A DNA stretch of 46,123 nucleotides. Origin: Paenibacillus sp. YN15. Lineage in GTDB: Bacteria > Bacillota > Bacilli > Paenibacillales > NBRC-103111. Location: the NCBI RefSeq assembly GCF_003285005.1, contig NZ_QMFA01000054.1, positions 1 to 46,123 of the forward strand. Reading direction: 5' to 3'. A program made the translations under genes and the position numbers. Shown here piece after piece: positions 27,074 to 35,075 of the stretch. Below the pieces are notes generated by a model, which was not told where the DNA came from, did not search any database, and saw only the letters and a list, made by a program, of their open reading frames with translations. Numbering within the stretch: position 1 is the stretch's first letter; every line of letters begins with the position of its first letter.

Positions 27074-27768
27074 AGCTGATTACGTTGGCCGGCCCTCCCT
27101 CCAGCGGCAAAACCTCTGTGCTGCTTCGCATTATTGAGGCGCTGCGCGAAGCGGGGCGGACAGCGGGAGTGGTCAAATTCGACTGTATGGCTACCTTTGA
27201 CGATAGGCTGTACGAGGAAAAGGGGATTCCCGTTCTGGTAGGGCTGTCCGGAAATCTGTGCCCTGACCATTATTTTGTCACCAATATCGCCTCCTGCCTG
27301 GAGTGGGGAAGCTCGGTGGGGGCGGATATGCTGATCACGGAAAGCGCCGGTCTGTGCAACCGCTGCTCGCCGTATATCCGGCAGGTTCAGTCTGTCTGTG
27401 TCATTGACCATCTTTCCGGGCTCAATACTCCGGCCAAAATCGGGCCCATGCTGAAGCTGGCGGATACGGTGATCCTCACCAAGGGGGATATTGTGTCCCA
27501 GGCGGAGCGGGAGGTGTTCCGTTATCGGGTGCGGAAGGCCAATCCCAAGGCGGAGATTATCCCCATGAACGGGCTTACCGGGCAGGGGAAGGAGCGGGCG
27601 CGGGATGTGTTTTTGGCGGCGCCGGAGGTGGAGGGGCTGGACGGCTCGAAGCTGCGGTTTTCCATGCCAGCGGCGGTATGCTCCTATTGCCTTGGGGAAA
27701 CCAGGATCGGTGAGGATGCCCAGATGGGCAATGTGCGGAAGCTGTGGACGCCTGGGGAAGAGAGTTAG
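27070..27768 (+). CDS. HypB/UreG/CobW-like P-loop GTPase
   Basis: The 232-residue protein opens with a Walker A motif (LAGPPSSGKTSVLL). It has the switch-like segments of SIMIBI metallochaperone GTPases (VVKFDCMA, ITESAGLCNRCSPY) and a guanine-recognition TKGD (ILTKGDIVS). Cys pairs occur at LCNRCSP and again near the end (VCSYCLGETRIGED), which could hold a metal. Families of this kind load Ni, Co or Zn into enzymes, or supply energy for cofactor insertion. No hydrogenase or urease genes are present here, so the client is unknown. It is translationally coupled to the upstream gene. Confidence 0.8.
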   Translation: MKLITLAGPPSSGKTSVLLRIIEALREAGRTAGVVKFDCMATFDDRLYEEKGIPVLVGLSGNLCPDHYFVTNIASCLEWGSSVGADMLITESAGLCNRCSPYIRQVQSVCVIDHLSGLNTPAKIGPMLKLADTVILTKGDIVSQAEREVFRYRVRKANPKAEIIPMNGLTGQGKERARDVFLAAPEVEGLDGSKLRFSMPAAVCSYCLGETRIGEDAQMGNVRKLWTPGEES

Positions 27769-27888
27769 ATTGTGTTTGAGCGCAGGCGTCAGGCGTGCTG
27801 ATACATACCTGTCCGATGCTCCCGAGCACCTCACCGCGCTGATGATGCAGCTTCCATACCACACAACTAACAAGGAGGCGGACTTACC

Positions 27889-28839
27889 GTGGAAAAGGTG
27901 CAATCCATTACCATCTGCGGCGGCCGTGATAAATACGGTCAGCCCGAAGACTGCCTGCTCCATCTTGTGCCGGGAGACATTGCGGCCGTAGTCGGTCCCA
28001 CCGGTTCGGGCAAAAGCCGGTTGCTGGCGGATATTGAGTATCTGGCCCAGCGGGATACCCCCAGCGGACGGCAGATTCTCCTGAACGGTCAGCCGCCTGA
28101 TCCGGCGGAACGGTTCGGCATCGGCACCAAGCTGATCGCCCAGCTTTCGCAGAATATGAATTTTGTGCTGGACGCCACGGTGGGAGAATTTATCGCCATG
28201 CATGCGGCCTGTCTGGAGCAGGGGGAGCCGGAAGCGAGTTCGTCAACTGGCATGGGTCCGGTGCAAGCGGATAAGGACTCGCCAATCGGCCGGGATTCTG
28301 GACAGGCGGAGCCGGAGGACGGCAAATGGGGCGGTGCAGCAAGCAGTGTGGAGTCCGTGGGGACGAAGGTCGCACACTCCTCCTCAGTTGGCAACCGTCC
28401 GGCAATCGGCGCCCTTACCTTGGCCAAGCAGGTGCTGGAGCAGGCTAACCGGCTGGCAGGGGAGGCCTTCACTCTGGATACTCCGCTTACGGCGCTGAGC
28501 GGCGGACAATCCCGGGCGCTGATGATTGCCGATACGGCCATTCTCTCCGACTCGCCTATAGTGCTTATCGACGAGATTGAAAATGCGGGCATCGACAAAC
28601 GCCTCGCTCTGGAGGTTCTGGTGGACCGCCAAAAGATCGTCATTATGGCCACACATGATCCGATCCTCGCCTTATCCGGGCATTATCGGCTGGTGTTGGG
28701 CAACGGTGCTTTAAGGGACGTCTTGAAGACGGAGCCTGGGGAACTGGCGCTGTTGGAGGAGCTTCGTGCAGCGGACGGTCGGCTGGCGCTCATCCGTCAG
28801 GCGCTGCGGGCGGGGGAGCGGCTTCACCCGGGGATGTAG
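27889..28839 (+). CDS. ABC-type ATPase with internal insertion
   Basis: The 316-residue protein has the full ABC set: Walker A (GPTGSGKS, residues 36-43), signature (LSGGQSRALMIAD), Walker B (PIVLIDEIEN) and H-loop (MATHD). Between the Q-loop region and the signature, residues about 110-172 are Ser/Gly/Glu-rich low-complexity sequence that looks like an insertion in the helical subdomain. It begins with GTG at 27889, with AAGGAGG ten bases upstream. It lies 120 bp behind the GTPase. With no permease in the set it may act as a soluble ATPase rather than a transporter. Confidence 0.85.
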   Translation: MEKVQSITICGGRDKYGQPEDCLLHLVPGDIAAVVGPTGSGKSRLLADIEYLAQRDTPSGRQILLNGQPPDPAERFGIGTKLIAQLSQNMNFVLDATVGEFIAMHAACLEQGEPEASSSTGMGPVQADKDSPIGRDSGQAEPEDGKWGGAASSVESVGTKVAHSSSVGNRPAIGALTLAKQVLEQANRLAGEAFTLDTPLTALSGGQSRALMIADTAILSDSPIVLIDEIENAGIDKRLALEVLVDRQKIVIMATHDPILALSGHYRLVLGNGALRDVLKTEPGELALLEELRAADGRLALIRQALRAGERLHPGM

Positions 28840-28990
28840 GCGGGGTTCACGAGATGGAGGGGATGGAGAATTTGTTTGGAGGAGGCTGTCCAGTTTGCTC
28901 GGTGCGGGAAAAAAGCGGCGGAACGGGCCTATTGCCTCGTCCTGCCGCTTTGGCTGGTTGGTTGCTGTTGTATCTGATGAGCAAATAAAA

Positions 28991-29190
28991 ATGATAGCGG
29001 GCAACAAATGTATGCTAATCCATCTGGACCGGGGGAAATCCGGCAAATAGCAGACATGTTTTGTATGCTATTTGGTCAAAACCGGCTCAAAACCGGGCGA
29101 AAAACACAGATAGCAGACATTGTATGGCGCTTACATAGCCGCTGGAGGCAGGTAATCCGAGAATAGCGTACATTGTTTGCCGCTTACATG
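28991..29190. repeat. Dispersed intergenic repeat, copy 2
   Basis: It shares CAAATGTATGCT (29005), TTTGTATGCTATTTGG (29060-29075) and the closing GAATAGCGTACATTGTTTG with GCTTACATG (29161-29190) with copy 1 at 371-565. Additional TAGCAGACAT motifs occur inside. Confidence 0.6.
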
Positions 29191-29364
29191 CCGGAAGGGG
29201 CTCCTTCGGAGGGAGGATGGCGGGTGGGGGCGGGCTTGGAGCGGCCGCGTATACCACTTGCCGGAGCAAGCTGGCATTGTCGGGCATATGCCTGGTCCGC
29301 CGGAGCGAGCCGCATCATCCGGTCTTGCGCCGTTTGCTCGCTGCATCCGCCGTACTTCCGGTAT

Positions 29365-29551
29365 CTTCCGTGTCCCGCCCCATCTGCCGTACTTCCGGTA
29401 TCTTCCATGTCCCGCCGTATATCTGCCGTGCTTGCCGTATCTTCCGTGTCCCGCCCCATCTGCCGTACTTCCGTATCTTCCGTGTCCCGCCCCATCTGCC
29501 GTACTTCCGTATCTTCCGTGTCCCGCCGTATATCTGCCGTGCTTGCCGTAT
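29365..29551. repeat. Minisatellite, five units of 36-39 bp in two variants
   Basis: Units follow in the order A (37), B (39), A (36), A (36), B (39). Both begin CTTCCRTGTCCCGCC; A continues CCATCTGCCGTACTTCC and B continues GTATATCTGCCGTGC. The sum is exactly 187 bp. There are no spacers, so it is not a CRISPR array. Confidence 0.85.
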
Positions 29552-29612
29552 CTGCCATATCCGCCATATCCGGCCCCACCCGCTGCATCCGCCGCGGTCT
29601 GCCGTCCGGCCG

Positions 29613-29644
29613 AAAAGGCAGGCCGCCTCTCGCAGCAGCCTGCC
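29613..29644 (-). terminator. Terminator of pyk
   Basis: On the minus strand GGCAGGCtGC / GCgGCCTGCC forms the stem and TTTT follows, 13 bp past the pyk stop. Confidence 0.65.
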
Positions 29645-29656
29645 TATTGCCTCGCC

Positions 29657-31087
29657 TTACAGCGCGTCGCCTACGTGGTGGATGCGCAGCAGGTTGGTGG
29701 TGCCGGTGGCGCCTGCCGGAACGCCTGCGGTGACCACCACCAGGTCGCCCTCCTGCAGGTGGCCGGCGGCCTTAGCCAGCTCCACTGCGGCCAGGATGGC
29801 CTCGTCGGTGCTGGCTACCAGCTCCTTGCGGAGCACAGGGATAACACCCCAGGATACGGCCAGCGAATGAAGCACGCTGGATTTGGAGGAGACGGCGATT
29901 ACCGGCGCCTTGGGCTTATACTTGGCGATCATGCGGGCGGTAAAGCCGCTTTCGGTCAGGGCCAGAATGGCCTTTGCGCCCAGCTCCAGGGCGGCTTGGG
30001 CTACGGCCTGGCCGATGGCGCCTGTTACGTCCGGGGTTTTGCGGGCGGCTTGCAGCGTCAGCCAGCTGTAGCTGTCCAGAGCGGTTTCCGCTTTGGCGGC
30101 GATGCGGGCCATGGTTTCCACGGACTCCAGCGGATACTTGCCTGCGGCGGATTCGCCGGACAGCATCACCGCATCGGTGCCGTCAAACACGGCATTGGCC
30201 ACGTCGCCTGCTTCGGCGCGGGTGGGACGGGGGTTCTGCTGCATGGACTCCAGCATGTGGGTGGCGGTGATAACGGGTTTGCCGGCCAGGTTGCAGCGGC
30301 GGATCATATCCTTTTGCACCAGGGGAACATCCTCAACGGGAAGATCTACACCCAGGTCGCCGCGGGCTACCATTATGCCGTCGGCTACGGAAATGATGGC
30401 GTCCAGATTTTCCACACCCTCGTCGTTCTCGATTTTGGCGATTACCTGGATGTGGTTTGCGCCCAGCTCGTCCAGAATATGCTTGATCTCTAGAATGTCC
30501 TCGGCCTTGCGCACAAAGGATTGGGCGATAATATCGATCTTCTGCTCCACGCCGAACTTGATGTGGCGGATGTCCTTTTCGGTAACGCCGGGCAGGCTGG
30601 TTTTGACTCCGGGAACGTTGACGCCCTTGCGGGGCTTCAGGCGGCCGCCGTTACGGATCAGACAGATGATCTCGGTGCCTTCGGCCTTGACCACCTCCAG
30701 ACGGACCAGGCCGTCGTCAATGAGAATAATGCTGCCGGGTTTCACATCCTGGGGCAGTTGTTTATAGGTAACGTGAATCCGGTCCTTGGTGCCAAGCACT
30801 TCTTCAGTGGTGAGGGTTACGGTTTCGCCGGGAACCAGCTCCACGAAGGCCTCTTCCATTTTGCCGATGCGGATTTCCGGGCCTTTGGTATCGATGAGCA
30901 CCGCTACATAGGCGTTCTCGGCGGCTGCAGCCTCGCGGATATTGCGGATGCGGGCGGTATGCTCCTCCGGCTCGCCGTGGGCGAAATTCAGCCGGGCCAC
31001 GCTCATGCCGGCGCGGATCAGCTTGCGCAGCATCTCCGGGCTTTCGCTGGCGGGGCCGATGGTACAGACAATTTTCGTTTTGCGCAT
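29657..31087 (-). CDS. pyk: Pyruvate kinase
   Basis: The 476-residue glycolytic enzyme converts phosphoenolpyruvate and ADP to pyruvate and ATP. Seen: KIVCTIGPAS, ARLNFAHG, the catalytic IAKIENDEGVENLD segment, MVARGDLGVDLP and the signature ending in NPRPTRAEAGDVANAVFDGTDA. It lacks the extra PEP-utiliser-like C-terminal domain found in Bacillus subtilis Pyk (about 585 residues). The start at 31087 follows AAGGAG. It diverges from a LysR gene, with 136 bp of AT-rich promoter DNA between them. Confidence 0.95.
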   Translation of the reverse strand: MRKTKIVCTIGPASESPEMLRKLIRAGMSVARLNFAHGEPEEHTARIRNIREAAAAENAYVAVLIDTKGPEIRIGKMEEAFVELVPGETVTLTTEEVLGTKDRIHVTYKQLPQDVKPGSIILIDDGLVRLEVVKAEGTEIICLIRNGGRLKPRKGVNVPGVKTSLPGVTEKDIRHIKFGVEQKIDIIAQSFVRKAEDILEIKHILDELGANHIQVIAKIENDEGVENLDAIISVADGIMVARGDLGVDLPVEDVPLVQKDMIRRCNLAGKPVITATHMLESMQQNPRPTRAEAGDVANAVFDGTDAVMLSGESAAGKYPLESVETMARIAAKAETALDSYSWLTLQAARKTPDVTGAIGQAVAQAALELGAKAILALTESGFTARMIAKYKPKAPVIAVSSKSSVLHSLAVSWGVIPVLRKELVASTDEAILAAVELAKAAGHLQEGDLVVVTAGVPAGATGTTNLLRIHHVGDAL

Positions 31088-31194
31088 TATTTTTCTCCAC
31101 TCCTTGTCCAGTTTTATTCCCTTGTGAAACTTTTCTCTTTCTTTTAGAATATAGGAAAAGCAATCATAAGAAAAATATATATTTTTACGTTTTT

Positions 31195-31208
31195 CATCAA
31201 TTTTGATG
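31195..31208. promoter_or_regulatory. Palindrome in the pyk-lysR divergent promoter region
   Basis: CATCAA-TT-TTGATG is a 14-bp inverted repeat just upstream of the LysR start and about 110 bp from the pyk start. It could be the autoregulatory site of the LysR protein. Confidence 0.45.
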
Positions 31209-31226
31209 TAGAAGGCAGGTGGAGTG

Positions 31227-32144
31227 ATGAATCTGCACGCCCTGAGGATTTTTTATACCGTTGCGGAAAAAGGCGGGGTTACCCGGGCCTCGGAGGATCT
31301 GTTGATCAGCCAGCCGGCGGTGACTGCCCAGGTGCGCAATCTGGAGAAGGAGCTGGGCTTCTCCCTGCTGGCTCCCAAGGGACGGGGAGTGCTGCTGACG
31401 GACGGGGGCAGGCTGGTGGCCGACTACGCCAAACGGCTGTTTGCCCTGGAGCGGGAGATTGAGTCGGGCATCCGCGAGTACAAAGCGGGCTTCAGCGGCG
31501 TGCTGCGGATTGTGGCTACCTATCTGCCCGCCAATCTGCTGCTGCCGGAATGGCTGGCCCGCTACAAGCAGGAGCATCCCCAGGTGGAGGTGGTGCTGAC
31601 CACCGTAAACTCCCGGGAGGCGGTGGAGCAGCTGCTCCATTACGACGCGGAGGTGGCGGTTTACGGCGGCGGCTGGGAGGAGCAGCCGGGGATTGCCTGG
31701 GAGCAGCTTTTGGAGGACGAGCTGTGGTTTATTGTTCCCAACGGCCACCCTTATGCAGGCAAGGAGATCACCCTGGCCGAGATGATGAAGGTTCCTTTTA
31801 TATTAAGGGAAGAAGGAAGCTCCACCCGGGAGCGGCTGTTCTCCCTGTGCCGGGCGCTGAATGTGAATCCCCCCAAGGTGGGTTTGCAGTTCAACGGGGT
31901 CAGCGAAGCGGTGCGCGCGGTTATTGCCGGCTACGGGGCGAATTTTATCTCGTCCATGGCGGTGCGGGACTACGTGGAGCGGCGGGAGGTGTCCCGGGTG
32001 TTTGTGCGGGGGCTGACACTGATGAATCCCATTGCCGTGTGCACCCGCAAGGAGGAGCTGTTGTCTCCTGTGGCCGAGGCTTTTGTGGGGCTGATTCGCG
32101 ATGAAGTAAAATGCTGGAAGAAACGGCCCAGAGGTGGAGTGTGA
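31227..32144 (+). CDS. LysR-family transcriptional regulator
   Basis: The 305-residue protein has the N-terminal winged helix (MNLHALRIFYTVAEKGGVTRASEDL, SQPAVTAQVRNLEKELG). A C-terminal LysR substrate-binding domain follows (GVLRIVATYLPANLLLPEWLARY, IPFILREEGSSTR-like, GYGANFISS). The ATG at 31227 fits the family start; a GTG one codon before is possible. It diverges from pyk, and a terminator follows. Effector and targets are unknown. Confidence 0.92.
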   Translation: MNLHALRIFYTVAEKGGVTRASEDLLISQPAVTAQVRNLEKELGFSLLAPKGRGVLLTDGGRLVADYAKRLFALEREIESGIREYKAGFSGVLRIVATYLPANLLLPEWLARYKQEHPQVEVVLTTVNSREAVEQLLHYDAEVAVYGGGWEEQPGIAWEQLLEDELWFIVPNGHPYAGKEITLAEMMKVPFILREEGSSTRERLFSLCRALNVNPPKVGLQFNGVSEAVRAVIAGYGANFISSMAVRDYVERREVSRVFVRGLTLMNPIAVCTRKEELLSPVAEAFVGLIRDEVKCWKKRPRGGV

Positions 32145-32165
32145 CCTGTCATAGATTTTTTTGCC

Positions 32166-32199
32166 AACGCCTTCCGTCCCCATGCGGAAAGGCGTTTAT
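32166..32199 (+). terminator. Terminator after the LysR gene
   Basis: AACGCCTTCCG (32166-32176) pairs with CGGAAAGGCGTT with one bulge, followed by TTATT. Confidence 0.7.
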
Positions 32200-32643
32200 T
32201 GTGACCACACGTATTTTAGCGCTGCAACACGGCCGCTCATCCTCGAAAAACTCCGATGGGAGCTTTTCTCATCATACCCGTGGAGGGGTGCCCTTTCTCA
32301 TCTTGTCGCGCCGCGCTCTGCGAATCATCCTCTGACCTGGTTTGCAAGCGGTGCAAGCCTGCGTCTTTGTTAAACTGGGATTTTCTAAACAAGCCCTTCT
32401 TCTGTTGCGGAACAGAGCGACCCTTATGGCGGTGAAAGCGGGAGTTTGGATAATTAACGGAACTAAGAAACCGTTAAATCCCCGGTACGGCGAAAATAGG
32501 GAGGAAATCAGGCTGCGGCGGGGAATAAGGGCTTCTGAGTTCAGACGGGAATAAGTGGCAAAAGCCGCTATAAGAGTCGCTCAGTTCCGCTGCGTTTTTC
32601 CGTCAGCTTTTTCTCATGTTCAGAAATTCCATCGATTGGTTCG

Positions 32644-33311
32644 TTGCCTCCCGTATCCGCTGTCCCGGAAGCATCCCTGCATCCCGCTGGAGCATCTGCA
32701 TCCGCGGCAATAAACAGCCCATCTGCCGGAAGAGTGTTGGCGATGGAGGAAGCCGTTGCCATTGCCAAGCAGCTCCACGGCAAAAACGGTCCTGTCCAAT
32801 GGAGCGCAGAGCTCCAGCGCGGCGTTGAAATCGAAGGGGCAAAGCGGGATGTCTGGCGAGTGGAGGCGCTGTTTTCCGCAGGGGACAGGTGGTGGTACTC
32901 GCTGGACGCAAGGAGCGGCAAGCTGGGAACGAAAATGGCCTGCGTGTGGAATAGGATAAAAGCCCCCATCCCGACGTAAACATCATGCAGACGCTGGAGT
33001 CGCCGGAGGCGAACAAGCTTGCGGTTCATCTTGTAAGACGTCTTGCATACGTTAAGGGAAGGGGGGCGATTTCTTCTGGATGCGGTGTTTGTAAATCCTG
33101 CCGGGAGAAGTCTCCGGACTGTTCCCGGGGAAAATAGGAGCCCATCCGCTGGACAACTTCCTATCGGGGGAATGGCATAACCTTGCACAGCTATTTTCCC
33201 GCCCCCCAAAAAACGGTCCAGACCCTTCTTTCAGGCAACGGCCCTTATCCCGTGACCATTGGCCCGGATATTGTCTATGATTCCGCGACGGGGCACCTGC
33301 AGCTGGAGTAG
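32644..33311 (+). pseudogene. Decayed gene, PepSY-like fragment
   Basis: The first frame (to 32979) contains a plausible domain: MEEAVAIAKQLHGKNG followed by VWRVEALFSAGDRWWYSLDA, like PepSY-type secreted domains. Sense then moves to other frames: LLDAVFVNPAGRS, GAHPLDNFLSGEWHNLAQLF, then, after a CCCCCCAAAAAA run near 33210, VQTLLSGNGPYPVTIGPDIV. The last frame ends at 33311. Several indels and stops separate the pieces. Identity of the ancestor is uncertain. Confidence 0.45.
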
Positions 33312-33357
33312 TTTTGGCCCGGATTTTCAAATTTTCAGAAAAATGATGTAAATATAC

Positions 33358-33386
33358 TTGACACGAAAATAAGCGCACACTAAACT
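33358..33386 (+). promoter_or_regulatory. Promoter of the ATP-grasp operon
   Basis: TTGACA (33358-33363) and TAAACT (33381-33386) are spaced by 17 bases and lie 139 bp before the first gene. Confidence 0.6.
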
Positions 33387-33524
33387 AATTCTTATAAAAT
33401 CTTTGGATTTCGGATTTATATGTTATGTATATGTAATGTTTTGCTTCGGGAGTTGGTTTGTCGAGGCAAGGGTAATGCGCATTTTCATTCGGGGGATCGT
33501 TTAACATGAGAGGGGCTTGGGGCT

Positions 33525-34991
33525 ATGGGAGCTGTGGAGCGTTCGCCGATTGCGCCTTATGCGCTGGAAGGTTTCTATGATGAAATGTTTGCGGAAAACG
33601 GTCTGCAGGTCCGTTCCCATTACAGCCAGGTGTATGAGCGGTTTGCGGCCCTGAAGGCGGGGGAGGCGGGAGCCAAGCAGGCGGCCTTCAACCGGCGGAT
33701 GATGGAGGAGGGCATCACCTTCACCCTCTACTCCCCCTCCCAGATCCAGCCTCTGGAACGGACTATACCCTTTGACCTGATTCCCCGGGTGATTCCCAAG
33801 ACGGAATGGGATGTGCTGGAGAAGGGGCTTTTGCAGCGGGTTACGGCCTTGAACCGGTTTGTGTACGACGTGTACCACGGGCAGCAGATTGTGAAGGACG
33901 GCATTGTACCCCGGCGGATGGTGGTGGCCAACAAATATTTCCGGCCGGAGATGATGCATGTGCGGGTGCCGGAGGATGTTTATATTACAGCCTCGGGTAT
34001 TGACCTCATCCGGGATGAGCATGGGGCCTATTATGTGCTGGAGGATAATCTGCGGTGCCCCTCCGGTTTTTCGTACCTGTTCAAAAGCCGCTCCATGATG
34101 AACCAGCTGTACCCCGAATTAACTCTATCCTCCTCCATCCGGGATGTGGAGCATAGCCTGAACCGGTTTCTGACGGTGCTGCGCAGCCTTTGCCCCACCC
34201 GCAAAAAAGACCCTGTTATTGCCCTCCTGACACCCGGCGAATACAATTCCGCCTATTACGAGCATACCTTCCTGGCCCAGCAGATGGGCATTCATCTGGT
34301 GGAGGGGCGGGATTTGGTGGCCATGGACCACAAGGTGTACATCCGCGGGTTGGGCGGGCTGACCCAGGTGGATGTGATTTACCGGCGGATCGATGACGAT
34401 TATCTGGACCCGCTGGCTTTTGACCCCAATTCCATGCTGGGAGTAGCGGGGATTATGAATGCCTACCGGGCCGGCAATGTGGCCATCGTGAATGCTCCCG
34501 GCACAGGGGTTGCCGACGACAAGGCCATGTACGCCTATGTGCCGGATATGATCCGCTACTATTTGAAGGAAGAGCCGATTATCGGGAATGTGCCTACCTA
34601 TGTGCTGTCCCGGCGGTCGGAACGGGAATACGTGCTGTCCCGCCTCCACGAAATGGTGGTCAAGGAAACCTCCCTGTCCGGCGGCTACGGCATGTTGATC
34701 GGTCCCTCCGCATCGGAGGCGGAGATTGATGAGTTCCGTACCAAGATTATGGCCGATCCGAGCCGGTACATTGCCCAGCCGACCATCCGTCTCTCCCGCG
34801 CTCCGGTGCTGGTTGGCGGGCAGCTTGCGCCGCGGCATATCGATTTGCGGGCGTTCATCCTCATGGGCGGAGGAACGGCGGGGGTGCATGTTATTCCCGG
34901 CGGGCTGACCCGGGTGGCCATGACGGAGGGATCGCTGGTGGTGAATTCCTCCCAGGGAGGAGGCTGCAAGGATACGTGGGTGATGGCGTAG
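33525..34991 (+). CDS. Circularly permuted ATP-grasp protein, type 2
   Basis: The 488-residue protein belongs to the CP_ATPgrasp family (DUF404/DUF407). Characteristic segments are SGIDLIRDEHGAYYVLEDNL, RCPSGFSYL, LTPGEYNSAYYEH, VDVIYRRIDDDYLDP and NAPGTGVADDKAMYAYVPDM. Near the C terminus are QPTIRLSRAP and HIDLRAFI. ATP-grasp enzymes form amide or ester bonds through acylphosphate. The following genes encode an alpha-E protein and a transglutaminase-like protein, the known conserved trio. Comparative work has predicted that it makes or modifies a peptide, but its product is unproven. Confidence 0.92.
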   Translation: MGAVERSPIAPYALEGFYDEMFAENGLQVRSHYSQVYERFAALKAGEAGAKQAAFNRRMMEEGITFTLYSPSQIQPLERTIPFDLIPRVIPKTEWDVLEKGLLQRVTALNRFVYDVYHGQQIVKDGIVPRRMVVANKYFRPEMMHVRVPEDVYITASGIDLIRDEHGAYYVLEDNLRCPSGFSYLFKSRSMMNQLYPELTLSSSIRDVEHSLNRFLTVLRSLCPTRKKDPVIALLTPGEYNSAYYEHTFLAQQMGIHLVEGRDLVAMDHKVYIRGLGGLTQVDVIYRRIDDDYLDPLAFDPNSMLGVAGIMNAYRAGNVAIVNAPGTGVADDKAMYAYVPDMIRYYLKEEPIIGNVPTYVLSRRSEREYVLSRLHEMVVKETSLSGGYGMLIGPSASEAEIDEFRTKIMADPSRYIAQPTIRLSRAPVLVGGQLAPRHIDLRAFILMGGGTAGVHVIPGGLTRVAMTEGSLVVNSSQGGGCKDTWVMA

Positions 34992-35075
34992 CCGGACCCC
35001 CAAAAGTGACGAGAAGCTGACGAAGCTTAATCCGATTAGGAAGAACAATCATCCTAAGAAGGGCGGGAGATTGCC

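Larger units (their letters stand above)
28840..29656. other. Gene-poor spacer with repeats, pyk 3' side
   Basis: No convincing gene is present. It contains the dispersed repeat copy 2 (about 28991-29190), a minisatellite (29365-29551) and the pyk terminator. ORFs that cover the minisatellite on both strands are repeats of low complexity, without ribosome sites. Confidence 0.6.
32200..33524. other. Gene-poor region with decayed sequence
   Basis: About 1.3 kb hold no intact gene. Short AT/GC-mixed ORFs have no ribosome site. The part 32644-33311 is a probable pseudogene (listed). A good promoter for the next operon begins at 33358. Confidence 0.6.

Noticed and set aside
29365-29551. CRISPR array
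   Set aside because: Repeats are contiguous and differ by internal variants; there are no spacers of even length and no cas genes.
29184-29588. Repeat-protein ORF (RDTEDTEVRQMG repeats) on the minus strand
   Set aside because: It merely translates the minisatellite; no ribosome site and variable unit lengths that shift frame between variants.
32342-32554. 70-residue ORF after the LysR gene
   Set aside because: No ribosome site, no family resemblance, and it lies in a decayed spacer.
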